From JASHVB01 sp035523995 (GTDB lineage Bacteria > Pseudomonadota > Alphaproteobacteria > Acetobacterales > Acetobacteraceae), in assembly GCA_035523995.1 (NCBI GenBank), contig DATKPQ010000151.1:1-64000 (forward strand): 64,000 nt of DNA, given 5' to 3'. Below the pieces are notes generated by a model. It did no database searches and was not told where the DNA came from. It saw only the letters and a program-made list of their open reading frames with translations. Below, piece by piece: positions 21,709-30,314 of the stretch. Position 1 is the stretch's first letter; every line of letters starts with the position of its first letter. Position numbers and translations under genes: made by a program.

Positions 21709-22178
21709 TGCCGACAGTGGCGCGGCCCCCACGGCGGCACTCGCTGGTCTGGCTGCAAGGACTCGGCTGTGGTGCGGTGGTGACTCTGCTGCCGGCCATG
21801 GCGCTATTGCTCGGCGTGTTGCTGCTGCCCGGCGTGCTGGCGGTGTTGTCCGACCAGCAGCCCGGGCGTCCGGTGGCGCGCACCGTGCTGATATGCGGCA
21901 CCGCGGCGGCGATTGCCCCGGTTCTGGCGCTATGGGGCGCCGGCTCCTCGATGGATGCCTGCCTGGGATTGCTGGGCGACCTGCGCGTGACCGGCACCGC
22001 CTGGAGTGCCGCCGCGGTCGGCTGGATCCTGGCGGAACTGGCACCGGTGGTGGTGCTGGTGGTGCTGGACGCGATCACTGCCACCCGCACTGCCCGGCTC
22101 AGGGCCGAGCGCAACAAGCTGGTCGAGGAATGGGGCTACGAGGGAGAACCGGACACGAACGCCGACGCGCACGAATAG
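21708..22178 (+). CDS. Small integral membrane protein paired with the pseudokinase
   Basis: Protein of 156 aa that I do not recognise. It has three predicted membrane segments (residues about 18-46, 60-80 and 98-122) and ends in a charged cytoplasmic tail (TARLRAERNKLVEEWGYEGE). The start ATG overlaps the pseudokinase stop (TGATG), so the two are translationally coupled and probably form one complex in the inner membrane. No enzyme motif is seen. Confidence 0.65.
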   Translation: MPTVARPPRRHSLVWLQGLGCGAVVTLLPAMALLLGVLLLPGVLAVLSDQQPGRPVARTVLICGTAAAIAPVLALWGAGSSMDACLGLLGDLRVTGTAWSAAAVGWILAELAPVVVLVVLDAITATRTARLRAERNKLVEEWGYEGEPDTNADAHE

Positions 22179-22285
22179 CACTGTCTTTGCCACGCCGATG
22201 GAAGCCTGACCGGCGGGCAGGTCGTAGCAGGCGTTCGCGCCTTGAAGGGCGCAACGCGGCATTTCGTCTCACGCCGCAACGAGCC

Positions 22286-23449
22286 TCAGCCGATGCGCGC
22301 AACTGCGGGGAGACGCAATAACAGCCCCGCCGCCAGGAAACATAACACGCAGGCGATCGAGCCAGTGAGAACGAACTTCAGTAGCGCCGGTGCCGCGACG
22401 TGGCGCCAGGCGAGTGCGGTCGCCACCAGGAACGGCGGATGGATAATGTAGATCAGGTAGGCGCGCCGCGCGAGTAACGGCCAAAGTCCGCGCAACACCG
22501 CGAACCGGCGTTGAAACCAGGCCAAAAGGCCGAGAATGAAGCCCCAGGCGACGAACGGTTCCCAGAACGCATAGGCCAGCGCCTGGAGATTCCAACCTCC
22601 CTCGGCGCGGCCGCCGAGCCACCCGATCCGCGATCCCATTATCGAAACGAGCGGGAATAGAGGCAACGCCATCCAGGCAATCCGTCGCCAGCGGACCGCC
22701 TGCCGCGCCGGAATATTCTCCAGCAGTCGCATGTCGGCTGCCAGGCAGCCGGCGGCGAACAACACGACGTATGACGCGAAATAGCCAGGTTGCAAAAAGG
22801 CAACGTTGACGCCGACCGGCCAGATCAGGCGCAGCAAGAACGCCACCGCGCCGGTGAGCAATGCGGCAATAAGAAGCGTTGCGTTCGACGGAAACGGACG
22901 CGGCCGGGCGGACCCGATTGGGTTGACTGGTTGCAACAGCAGCCAGGCGGCAGAGAAGATCAGCAGGGCCTCGGTGAACCAAAGTGGACCCGGTTCGAAC
23001 GCGCCATGCGACCAGCGATAGGCGAACATGCGCATGAACGGGCGGCCGCGCGCGGTAGCGGCCAGTGCGATCGTCAGTGGACTCAGCAAGAGAGCGTAGA
23101 TGACGATGGGTATGCCAAGACGCGCCAGGCGCCCGCGGATGAAACCCGCCGTCCCGTACCGGTGCCAGGCCGGGGGCGTGTAGTAGCCGGCCAGGAGAAA
23201 GAACAGACCCATGAACCAGGCCTGGTTAACCGTGCAGAACAATACCAGCAGCCGCGATCCGAGCGTGGCAGAGGGCAGAACTTCCTTGTAGTACCAGCCG
23301 CCGATGGCGCCGTAGGTGATCGCGGTGTGATGGAACACAACCAGCAGGGTGACGACGGCGCGAAGCGCGTCGATGCCGCCATTGCGTCCCGCTGCCCCGG
23401 CCGGGGCTGTCCGGCGCGTCGATAGTTCTGGCGTGACCATCGGGCTCAT
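22286..23449 (-). CDS. Acyltransferase 3-family membrane protein (OpgC/MdoC-like)
   Basis: Polytopic inner-membrane O-acyltransferase of 387 aa with about ten hydrophobic segments. The N-terminal motif GIDALRAVVTLLVVFHHTAITYG carries the Arg and His typical of acyltransferase-3 proteins, followed by GLFFLLAGYYTPPAWHR and GPLWFTEALLIF. The C-terminus has ARRAYLIYIIHPPFLVATAL. Such enzymes succinylate or acetylate periplasmic glucans, O-antigen or other carbohydrates. Start ATG 23449 is preceded by GGGAGGG; the frame continues upstream without similarity. It is divergent from the aminotransferase gene, and the acceptor is unknown. Confidence 0.85.
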   Translation of the reverse strand: MSPMVTPELSTRRTAPAGAAGRNGGIDALRAVVTLLVVFHHTAITYGAIGGWYYKEVLPSATLGSRLLVLFCTVNQAWFMGLFFLLAGYYTPPAWHRYGTAGFIRGRLARLGIPIVIYALLLSPLTIALAATARGRPFMRMFAYRWSHGAFEPGPLWFTEALLIFSAAWLLLQPVNPIGSARPRPFPSNATLLIAALLTGAVAFLLRLIWPVGVNVAFLQPGYFASYVVLFAAGCLAADMRLLENIPARQAVRWRRIAWMALPLFPLVSIMGSRIGWLGGRAEGGWNLQALAYAFWEPFVAWGFILGLLAWFQRRFAVLRGLWPLLARRAYLIYIIHPPFLVATALAWRHVAAPALLKFVLTGSIACVLCFLAAGLLLRLPAVARIG

Positions 23450-23733
23450 GCCGGGCCCTCCCTCAGGGGCATCAGGATAAGGCGCGGGCGGAGAAAAGCT
23501 CTCGCCCCTCCCACAAGAGGCGGGGGATTTCCTTTTGCATGCCCGCGTCCTGGCCCGATGCCAATGGGCCCTCCTGTGGAAGCGCTCGCCCCCGTCATGC
23601 ATGACTGCGGCGGTTCGCGCTACGGTCGCCCGACGCACAACACCGGTTGCTCGTTCTTGCATGGCCACGACAAATTGCCCAGCCACATCGCCCGGCGCAC
23701 AATGGCCGCACCGAGAGCACCAGGGCGGATCAC

Positions 23734-25125
23734 ATGGACAGCCTTTCCGAGCATACGCTGAGCAATACCGGTATCGTCGCCGCCTATCGCGCCCGCACGC
23801 CAGGGTCCGCCACCCTTGCACGCGAGGCTGCCGCATTGTTCCCCAGCGGCATCTCGCACGATTCGCGCCAGCTCGATCCCTACGGCATCTATGTCACGCG
23901 CGCTCAGGGGCCGCACAAATGGGATGTCGATGGCAACCGCTACATCGACTATTTCGGCGGCCACGGCGCGTTGTTGCTGGGCCACAACAACGCCACGGTC
24001 TCCGCCGCCGTCCAGGACGCGCTGCCTTTGGGCACGCAGTTCGGCGCCAATCACCCGGGCGAGATTGCCTGGGCGCGCGCGGTCCAACGTTTGGTACCAT
24101 CGGCGGAACGAGTGCGCTTCACGTCCTCTGGCACCGAGGCCACGCTGATGGCCGTGCGCCTTGCCCGTGCCTTCACCGGAAAGCAGACGATTCTGCGCTT
24201 CCTGGGGCATTTCCACGGCTGGCACGACCATATGACCAGCGGCTATTCCAGCCATTTCGATGGGTCGCCGACGCCGGGCGTGCTGCCGGGCGTGGCGGAA
24301 AAAAGCGTGCTGGTACCGCCGAACGATCCGGCGGCAGTGCGCGCCGCACTTGCTGCCAATCGCGACATCGCCGCGGTGATTCTGGAACCGACAGGCTCGT
24401 CCTTTGGCCAGGTGCCGGTCGGGGGCGACTTCATCCGGGAGTTGCGGCAGATCACGCTCGACCATGATGCGCTGCTGATCATGGATGAGGTCATCACGGG
24501 GTTCCGGGTTTCGCCGGGCGGCGCGCAGGCGGCGTTTGGCGTGCGGCCGGATCTGTCGGCGTTCGCCAAGATTCTGGCGGGCGGATTGCCCGGCGCGGCG
24601 GTTGCAGGACGCGCCGACGTGCTTTCACTCCTCGATTTCGACGTTATGGCGCAACGCGGACAGGAGAAGGTGGCGCATCAGGGCACCTTTAACGCCAACC
24701 CGGTTTCTGCGGCGGCGGGAACATCGGCGCTGACGATCATAGCAGAGAGCGATGCCTGCGATCGTGCTTCGGCTACCGCGGCGCTGCTTCGCGATGCGTG
24801 CAACGAGGTACTCGAATCGGAGCGCGTTCCTTGGGCGGTGTATGGCACGTTTTCCGGGTTTCACACCTTCTTCAATCCGCACGGCCGCGCGGTTCAGCCG
24901 CGCCGCTTCGATCCGGCCGCATGCAGCTTGGAAGAGCTGAAGACACAGCCGAAGGATCTGGTGAACCGGCTGCGGCTCGCGCTGCTGGTGAACGGCGTCG
25001 ATGTCGGCGGGCGCATCGGCGGGTTCCTGTCCTGCACCCACAGCGCGCAGGACGTGGCGCAAACCGCAGCGGCGTTGCGGGAATCCATACGGATGCTGCG
25101 GCAGGATGGAGAGTTGCCTGGGTGA
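23734..25125 (+). CDS. PLP-dependent class III aminotransferase, glutamate-1-semialdehyde aminomutase-like
   Basis: Fold-type I PLP enzyme of 463 aa. Seen are VRFTSSGTEATLMAVRLARA (phosphate cup), LRFLGHFHGWHDHM, the PLP-ring Asp in LLIMDEVITGFR and the Schiff-base Lys in FAKILAGGLPGAAVAGR. It resembles HemL-type aminomutases, but alphaproteobacteria generally make ALA by ALA synthase, so a haem role is doubtful. It is more likely an amino-acid 2,1-aminomutase or beta-aminotransferase. Start ATG 23734 fits the family; the frame extends 29 codons upstream. It is divergent from the acyltransferase gene. Confidence 0.85.
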   Translation: MDSLSEHTLSNTGIVAAYRARTPGSATLAREAAALFPSGISHDSRQLDPYGIYVTRAQGPHKWDVDGNRYIDYFGGHGALLLGHNNATVSAAVQDALPLGTQFGANHPGEIAWARAVQRLVPSAERVRFTSSGTEATLMAVRLARAFTGKQTILRFLGHFHGWHDHMTSGYSSHFDGSPTPGVLPGVAEKSVLVPPNDPAAVRAALAANRDIAAVILEPTGSSFGQVPVGGDFIRELRQITLDHDALLIMDEVITGFRVSPGGAQAAFGVRPDLSAFAKILAGGLPGAAVAGRADVLSLLDFDVMAQRGQEKVAHQGTFNANPVSAAAGTSALTIIAESDACDRASATAALLRDACNEVLESERVPWAVYGTFSGFHTFFNPHGRAVQPRRFDPAACSLEELKTQPKDLVNRLRLALLVNGVDVGGRIGGFLSCTHSAQDVAQTAAALRESIRMLRQDGELPG

Positions 25126-25583
25126 GAGCGACAGCTTTGCCGCCGGTGCGAGCGGTGCGAGGCGAAAGCAGCAAAGCAGCCAGTTTCGTCGAGACGCTTT
25201 GATCGGGATTGCTTCGTCTGGCCTGACGGTTCTTCCGGATTCTGGTGCTGCCGTCCTGACCGAGGGAACTGCTGCCTTTTCAGGATGGCTTTCGGGGGCT
25301 GTGACCCCGTTGGAGACAACCTGTCGCGGATATTCTCGCCCCGGTCCTGTGGACAGGCCCTTGGATGATGGCTGTTATGGCAAAGGGTTTGTCCACAGTG
25401 CCTGGCTCGACGTTTTTGCGAACCAGAACGGGGCGGGGGAAGAACTGTCGGGCCCCTCGCTTCGCGCCTCGCGTGACGGTAGGCGCTGCCCGTTAGAGTC
25501 AGGTGCCGAGGGGCAAAGATTTTTTTCGCCCGGCCCCGTTAGATCGGTTGACTGACAGTTAGTGGCGCTCTACATTGACCGTT
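25126..25583. other. 458-bp intergenic region with a strong hairpin
   Basis: No convincing gene. The main feature is an inverted repeat at 25347-25398. A GATTGCTTCGTC half-unit of the family A repeat lies at about 25207-25218. A run of seven T at 25520-25526, after a short GC-rich stretch, could end a small transcript. A structured RNA is conceivable but matches no family I can name. Confidence 0.4.
25347..25398. repeat. 16-bp inverted repeat/hairpin containing paired TGTCCACA boxes
   Basis: Arms 25347-25362 and 25383-25398 pair over 16 positions, 14 Watson-Crick plus two G:U if transcribed, with a 20-nt loop. The outer arms contain CTGTGGACA and TTTGTCCACAG, each one base from a DnaA box. 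It could be an RNA hairpin or a protein-binding palindrome. Confidence 0.6.
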
Positions 25584-26624
25584 ATGGCAACTGCACTCGA
25601 CTTTCCTGGCTTGTCTTCCCAACCCCGCCAAAGGGTTGGTGCGCGCCTCCTCCGCCGCATCGGCGGTGCGGTGCGCAATGCGATCGCCGACAGCCTGCCT
25701 CTGGCCGGTGCGACGCGGCGCCTGGAAGCGTCGCAATCCACCATCGGCCACGCCGTGGACCGAAAAGCGGACGCGTGCCCGGTGTCACCGCATGCCCGTG
25801 CCCCGCGCCGGTCCGGCGCCGCTTCCCCTGTCCGGCCATCCAGGCGCGGCTGGCTGGCGCGATTGCTCCACCGCCGCCGCCCCGCGGCACCGTTCAGCCG
25901 CGCGCAATTCTTCGAAAATCTCGATGCACCCTTCACCCCTGAGGAATTTCCCGGCCTCAGCCCCGAAGCCTGCGCGTTTTTCAGCACCCCGCTCGAAGAT
26001 CTCGATCCCGAGATCCTGGCGAGGCTGCTTGATGCGCTCGCCAGCAAGCTGGCCGATCTCATGCCGCACGAGGCTGGCATGACGGAAGCGACGGCGCTGC
26101 TTTCTACGCTGTGGAGGGGTTTGGACACCCCGCTCGATGCCGCGAGCCCTGATGCCGCTCTGGCCGCCGCCGCACCAGCCACCCCGCCGCAGGCAGTGCC
26201 GGACGCACCGGCGATTGCCCCGGATCCGCGCGCGGAGGCGTCGTCGCCGGCAGATGAATTGCCGCACGTCCCGTTTCCATCACCGGCGCAACAATTGTCA
26301 CGCATGCCAGCCGAGGCAGTGCCTTACGCGGCGCTTGCAGCGCCGCCGCTGGCACCCGAATTGCCAACGCCGGACCTGCCGCCCGACGCTTCGATCGCCA
26401 CCGCCACATCTGCGACCGAGCCAAACACCGCTTCTCGGCCCGGACCTGTCACACATCACGCGTGTCGCGCCTGGGCTCACCGCCGGTCGTTGCTAATAGG
26501 CATCTACCTGGTGATCCAGCGCGTTCACTGGCTCTTCTGCGGCTGCGGCTCACGTCTCAGTCGCAACCTGCAATCTCCACCGATGTGCCATTGGTGCTAC
26601 GCCGCCCGCGCCAGCCCTCCCTGA
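25584..26624 (+). CDS. Hypothetical Ala/Pro-rich protein with Cys-containing C-terminus
   Basis: Protein of 346 aa that I do not recognise. The N-terminal 110 residues are basic and alanine-rich. Next comes an acidic, more conserved-looking block (AQFFENLDAPFTPEEFPG, EDLDPEILARLLDALASKLADLMPHEA). An Ala/Pro-rich linker follows (about 185-290), and the C-terminus holds one short hydrophobic stretch (RSLLIGIYLVIQRVHWLFCGCG) with cysteines CGCG and CHWC. Start ATG 25584; a TTG three codons earlier is also in frame. The middle block looks genuine, but the C-terminal part could be read-through. Confidence 0.45.
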   Translation: MATALDFPGLSSQPRQRVGARLLRRIGGAVRNAIADSLPLAGATRRLEASQSTIGHAVDRKADACPVSPHARAPRRSGAASPVRPSRRGWLARLLHRRRPAAPFSRAQFFENLDAPFTPEEFPGLSPEACAFFSTPLEDLDPEILARLLDALASKLADLMPHEAGMTEATALLSTLWRGLDTPLDAASPDAALAAAAPATPPQAVPDAPAIAPDPRAEASSPADELPHVPFPSPAQQLSRMPAEAVPYAALAAPPLAPELPTPDLPPDASIATATSATEPNTASRPGPVTHHACRAWAHRRSLLIGIYLVIQRVHWLFCGCGSRLSRNLQSPPMCHWCYAARASPP

Positions 26625-27018
26625 GCAATCCTGCGCGCTGAGTCCAGCGCGCGTGTGAGGCAATGCACGGGACCGCCCCTTGGCGGCCCCGCCATACCGA
26701 TTCGTGCCATCTCAATCCCTCCTGACCACGCCTATGTTCGTGGCTCCGCCGCGGATCGGCCGATGCGCGTTAACCGCTGGCCGGCTAAAAGGGATTTCCC
26801 CTCCCTGCCGCGGGCAGGCGGCGGCGCAGGACGATGGCGTCAGGCTGCGGCATGCGACCGGGTAAAACGCGCAGCCAAGTCCAATTCAAATCCAGTAGAA
26901 TGTCATTGCGAGGGACCAGGCCACGCAGCAATCTTGTTGCCCGGCAGCAATCCATGGCCGGGATTGTTTCGTCGCTCCGCTCCTCGCACCGACATTGGTC
27001 CACAGCCGAGGCCCCGCC
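26625..27018. other. 394-bp intergenic region, mostly repeat
   Basis: The first 270 bases show no gene-like frame on either strand. The last part is the paired family A repeat. No promoter could be picked with confidence. Confidence 0.4.
26901..26995. repeat. Paired family A palindromic repeats
   Basis: A forward unit (GTCATTGCGAGGGACC...CAGCAATC) is followed by an inverted unit (GGGATTGTTTCGTCGCTCC...CTCGCACCGAC). Together they form a large imperfect palindrome ending just upstream of the Memo-AMMECR1 start. Confidence 0.75.
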
Positions 27019-28554
27019 GTGACCGACCTTCGTTCTCCCGCCGTCGCCGGCACCTTCTATCCCGCGGACCCTGCCGTCCTGCGCCGTCAGGTCGCGGACT
27101 TCCTGGCCGATGCGGATAACGCACCCCCCACCGCCAGCCACTTCCCGAAAGCGATCATCGCGCCGCACGCCGGCTACGTCTTTTCTGGCCCTGTCGCCGC
27201 CCGCGCCTACGCCCGCCTTGCCGGCGCCCGAGGAAAAATCCGCCGCGTCGTGCTGATCGGGCCGTCGCACTATGTCGGCTTTCAGGGCCTCGCGGTGGAC
27301 ACCGCCCGTGCCTGGGCCATGCCGAACGGCACCGTGGCGCTCGATACGGAAGCGATCGCCACCATCCGCCACCTGCCGATGGTGGGCGAACTGGAAGCCG
27401 CCTACACGCGAGAGCATGCGCTGGAAGTCCACGTGCCCTTCCTGCAGCACGTGCTGGGCGAGTTCCGCCTCGTCCCGATCGTCGCCGGCGACACGCCGCC
27501 CGACGCCGTCGCCGCCGTGTTCGATATGCTCTGGGGCGGCCCCGAGACCCTGTTCGTGGTCTCCACCGACCTGTCGCACTACCTGGGCTACCAGGCCTGC
27601 CAGCGCATGGACAGCGACACCGCCGCGGCGATCGAACGCTCCGACATCGACGCCATCACCTCAACTTGTGCCTGCGGTGCGGTTCCCACCCGCGGCCTGC
27701 TGCGCTCCGCCACCAACCGCGGCCTGACGATCGAGCGGCTGGACCTGCGCAATTCCGGCGATACCGCCGGCCTGCGCGACCGCGTTGTCGGCTACGGCGC
27801 CTGGGCGCTGTACGACCCGGTCGCGTCCGTGGAGCAAGACAACGAACGCGACACGGTAGAGGCGCTTGGCCCCGACCTGATCCAGCTCGTCCGCACCGGC
27901 ATTGCGATCGGGTTCCGCACCGGTCGCCCGGCCGAAGTGAACCCCGCAGCCCCGCTCCCGACCTTGTTCGCCGCCCACGGCGCGGCCTTCGTGACGCTGC
28001 AGCGCAACGGCCAGTTGCGAGGCTGCATCGGCTCACCAGTCGCGACACGTCCCCTGATCGTCGATGTCGTGCAACACGCCTTCAACGCCGCATTCCGAGA
28101 CTGGCGCTTCCCTCGCCTGGCGTTGGACGAGCTGGCGGGGCTGGACCTGTCGGTGAGTGTGCTCACCCCGCCGCTGCCGATGACCTTCGCCGACGAGGCC
28201 GACCTGCTGGCCCAGCTACAGCCCGGCATCGACGGGCTGATCATCGAGGACTCCGGCCGCTCTGCATTGTTCTTGCCCAGCGTCTGGGGGGAGATCCCAA
28301 TGCCGCGGATCTTCCTGACTCACCTGAAACTCAAGTCAGGCATGGCGGCCAACCATTTTTCCCCCCGCTTCACCGCGCGCCGGTTCCGCTCGATCGAAGT
28401 GAAGGGACGCATGGCCGACCACCCGCCGCTCGCAGTCTTGTTGACAGCAAGCGACCTCCTGGCCTGGTCGCCGATGCGTGCGGCCGCGGTAGAGCCGACC
28501 CAGCCCTACCATCGCCCGGTCGTCGCCGGGCCGCAGCGAAGCGGACCACCCTAG
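27019..28554 (+). CDS. AmmeMemoRadiSam system fusion protein (Memo + AMMECR1 domains)
   Basis: Fusion of 511 aa. Residues about 1-270 are a Memo-like domain related to extradiol dioxygenases (SPAVAGTFYPADP, IIAPHAGYVFSGPVAA, VVLIGPSHYV, FVVSTDLSHY). Residues about 295-490 are an AMMECR1 domain with FVTLQRNGQLRGCIGS and LALDELAGLDLSVSVLTPP. The AmmeMemoRadiSam system normally adds a radical SAM protein, which is not encoded nearby. The biochemical role is unsettled; redox or modification functions have been proposed. GTG 27019 was chosen because the homologous sequence begins there; a TTG at 26995 lies in the repeat. Confidence 0.9.
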   Translation: MTDLRSPAVAGTFYPADPAVLRRQVADFLADADNAPPTASHFPKAIIAPHAGYVFSGPVAARAYARLAGARGKIRRVVLIGPSHYVGFQGLAVDTARAWAMPNGTVALDTEAIATIRHLPMVGELEAAYTREHALEVHVPFLQHVLGEFRLVPIVAGDTPPDAVAAVFDMLWGGPETLFVVSTDLSHYLGYQACQRMDSDTAAAIERSDIDAITSTCACGAVPTRGLLRSATNRGLTIERLDLRNSGDTAGLRDRVVGYGAWALYDPVASVEQDNERDTVEALGPDLIQLVRTGIAIGFRTGRPAEVNPAAPLPTLFAAHGAAFVTLQRNGQLRGCIGSPVATRPLIVDVVQHAFNAAFRDWRFPRLALDELAGLDLSVSVLTPPLPMTFADEADLLAQLQPGIDGLIIEDSGRSALFLPSVWGEIPMPRIFLTHLKLKSGMAANHFSPRFTARRFRSIEVKGRMADHPPLAVLLTASDLLAWSPMRAAAVEPTQPYHRPVVAGPQRSGPP

Positions 28555-28613
28555 CGGTACGGTAACCTCCGCAAGCGGTACGCTAACCTCCGCAGCGGTA
28601 CGCTAACGCCCGC
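28553..28613. repeat. Three 20-21-bp tandem repeats
   Basis: Units of AGCGGTACGSTAACCTCCGC begin at 28553, 28574 and 28594. The first overlaps the stop codon of the Memo-AMMECR1 gene. The third has two changes (CGCCCGC). Confidence 0.8.
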
Positions 28614-28643
28614 TCTGAGAGAAGCATGAGCCTCGCCCCCGAT

Positions 28644-28675
28644 GTCATTGCAAGGATGGAAGCAGCGAAGCAATC
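28644..28675. repeat. Family A palindromic repeat (single unit)
   Basis: GTCATTGCAAGG...GAAGCAATC, forward orientation, in the convergent gap between the Memo-AMMECR1 fusion and the beta-propeller gene. Confidence 0.65.
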
Positions 28676-28734
28676 TCGGTCGTGCTGACGCGCCGGTGTA
28701 TGCTATGCATCGCGCCGATTTGCCGAGAACGCGC

Positions 28735-29646
28735 TCAATCGGCAGGTACCAATTCACCGATTTGCCCGGCATCGAATTCAGAAAAGAATGCGCGGCCATC
28801 AGGCAGGGCGATGATCGAACGCGCTCCTGCCTGTGGCGTGGGGATCAAGTATTCCTCCAGCAGCTCGCCGCCGAGGCTCATCCGCGCAACCCTGTTAGCG
28901 GCGTTCTCCGTCACCAAAAATTCCCCGCCGGGCATGCAGTCGATGCCGCGCAGGCTGGCATCCGGGCGTGGAAACGGAAATTCGACAATATGGCCGTCCC
29001 GGTCGATGCAGCCGATCGCATTGGCGATCGTCTCGACGAACCAACAACGTCCGTCCGTGGCACAAACGATTGCACGCGGCCCACTGTTCTTGGTCGGCGT
29101 GGGAAATTCACGGATCGAACCATCCATCGCCACGCGCGCAACCGCGCTACCGTCGGCCTCGCTGATCCAGATGAAGGCTGCATCGGCGGTGGGGGCCAGG
29201 GGTCTGCTCCCTGCTGTGATCCCAGCCGCGAATTCCGTGATCTCGCCGTGCGGCGTGATGCGTCCCACTTTCCCCGCTTCAGCCTCGGCAAACCATACAT
29301 TACCGTCAGCACCGCGGGCGATGCCGTTCGGCCCGGCACTCGCCGTCGGCACCGTGAACTCCGTGATGGCGCCTGCTGGTGTCATGCGGCCAATGCGATG
29401 GCCGGCGGATTGCGTGAACCACAAATTGCCGTCGGCGCCGGCGATGATGCCGATTGGGACGCTGCCCTTCCGTGCCAGCGGGAATTCCATAAAACTGTAG
29501 TCGCGGGTGGACAGGCGGCCGATCCGATCCGCGCCGCTTTCACAGAACCAGACATTGCCGTCGGGACCCAGAGTCACAATATAGGGCTGCGCATTCGCGG
29601 CCGGAATGCAATGCTCGCGGATCGTGTAGCGCGGCCGAGCGGTCAT
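28735..29646 (-). CDS. Virginiamycin B lyase-like beta-propeller protein
   Basis: Protein of 303 aa built of about six to seven propeller blades with the repeated signature DGNVWFxE or DGNLWFTQ followed by IGRxTP.G.ITEF. This is the streptogramin/virginiamycin B lyase (Vgb) and SMP-30-like pattern. True Vgb opens the depsipeptide ring; many homologues have other, unknown functions. No signal peptide is visible. It starts 2 bp after the stop of the oxygenase beta-subunit gene (TGA-N2-ATG), so it is likely co-translated. A lactonase or lyase step acting on an oxygenase product is a reasonable inference. Confidence 0.78.
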   Translation of the reverse strand: MTARPRYTIREHCIPAANAQPYIVTLGPDGNVWFCESGADRIGRLSTRDYSFMEFPLARKGSVPIGIIAGADGNLWFTQSAGHRIGRMTPAGAITEFTVPTASAGPNGIARGADGNVWFAEAEAGKVGRITPHGEITEFAAGITAGSRPLAPTADAAFIWISEADGSAVARVAMDGSIREFPTPTKNSGPRAIVCATDGRCWFVETIANAIGCIDRDGHIVEFPFPRPDASLRGIDCMPGGEFLVTENAANRVARMSLGGELLEEYLIPTPQAGARSIIALPDGRAFFSEFDAGQIGELVPAD

Positions 29647-29648
29647 GG

Positions 29649-30146
29649 TCAGATCGGATAGACCAGCGACGTCGGGACAATAGTCGAATCGTAGATGCAG
29701 ATGCGCTCGGCAAAGCGCAGCACGCCGGCATCGTCGACCACGCGATCCTGGCAGCTTCCGCACAGGAACAATGCGCTGGGTTGGTCGGGCATTGTCTGGT
29801 AGATGGCGAAGCTCGCGGTCAGGCACAGCCCGTCCGATTGGACAGAGCGCACGCAGATGCCGCTGGTGATACGCCGGGCAATGCGCGGTGCGAACAATGC
29901 CGTCTCGCGCAGGGCAACCACGCGGTCCATCAGCATGTCGCGGCTCTCGCAATAGATCACGGCGACCGGAAACCCCTGCTCGTGACTGGCCCGTTCGACG
30001 ATCTTGTAAAGGCAGGGATCGGCAAACAGCCCAGGCCATTGTTCCAGTGCCCCGCCGTTCAGCACATCGTCATAGGCGCAATACAAATCCGCGAGCCGCG
30101 CCCGCTGCTCCAGCGTCACAGCCACGCCGGCCGCGGCTGCGATCAT
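29649..30146 (-). CDS. Aromatic-ring-hydroxylating dioxygenase beta subunit
   Basis: Small subunit of 165 aa with the NTF2-like fold of Rieske oxygenases (ARLADLYCAYDDVLNGGALEQWPGLF, YCESRDMLMDRVVALRETALFAPR). It packs against the alpha subunit and has no metal site. Start ATG 30146 is chosen; codons further upstream are tandem repeat sequence. The catalytic alpha subunit lies upstream on the same strand with the repeat tract between them. No ferredoxin or reductase gene is adjacent. Confidence 0.85.
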   Translation of the reverse strand: MIAAAAGVAVTLEQRARLADLYCAYDDVLNGGALEQWPGLFADPCLYKIVERASHEQGFPVAVIYCESRDMLMDRVVALRETALFAPRIARRITSGICVRSVQSDGLCLTASFAIYQTMPDQPSALFLCGSCQDRVVDDAGVLRFAERICIYDSTIVPTSLVYPI

Positions 30147-30147
30147 G

Positions 30148-30300
30148 GCGCAGCCCCGGCACTCCACCGCGCAGCCCCGACACTCCATGTCATTGCGAGC
30201 GAAGCGACCCATGTCATTGCGAGCGAAGCCAAGCAATCCCGGTCGTGCGATCGCACCGACCCAGCGTGCTGCACCGCGCTCGCAACGGCGTTGCAATGAC
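30148..30300. repeat. Repeat cluster: duplicated 20-bp unit plus family A copies
   Basis: GCGCAGCCCCGRCACTCCA occurs twice (30148-30168, 30169-30188). CATGTCATTGCGAGCGAAG then occurs twice (from 30186 and 30210). An inverted family A end (GCGTTGCAATGAC) closes the cluster at 30300. It separates the oxygenase alpha and beta genes. Confidence 0.75.
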
Positions 30301-30314
30301 GGCCGGTCACGACA

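Noticed and set aside
23734..25125. Naming the aminotransferase hemL
   Set aside because: Alphaproteobacteria typically make ALA by ALA synthase, and no haem genes are adjacent; only family-level assignment is safe.
28553..28613. Possible CRISPR array
   Set aside because: The units are directly adjacent with no spacers and there are only three.
28614..28640. CTGAGAGA resembling a TPP riboswitch element
   Set aside because: No other conserved TPP aptamer segment follows and no thiamine gene is downstream.
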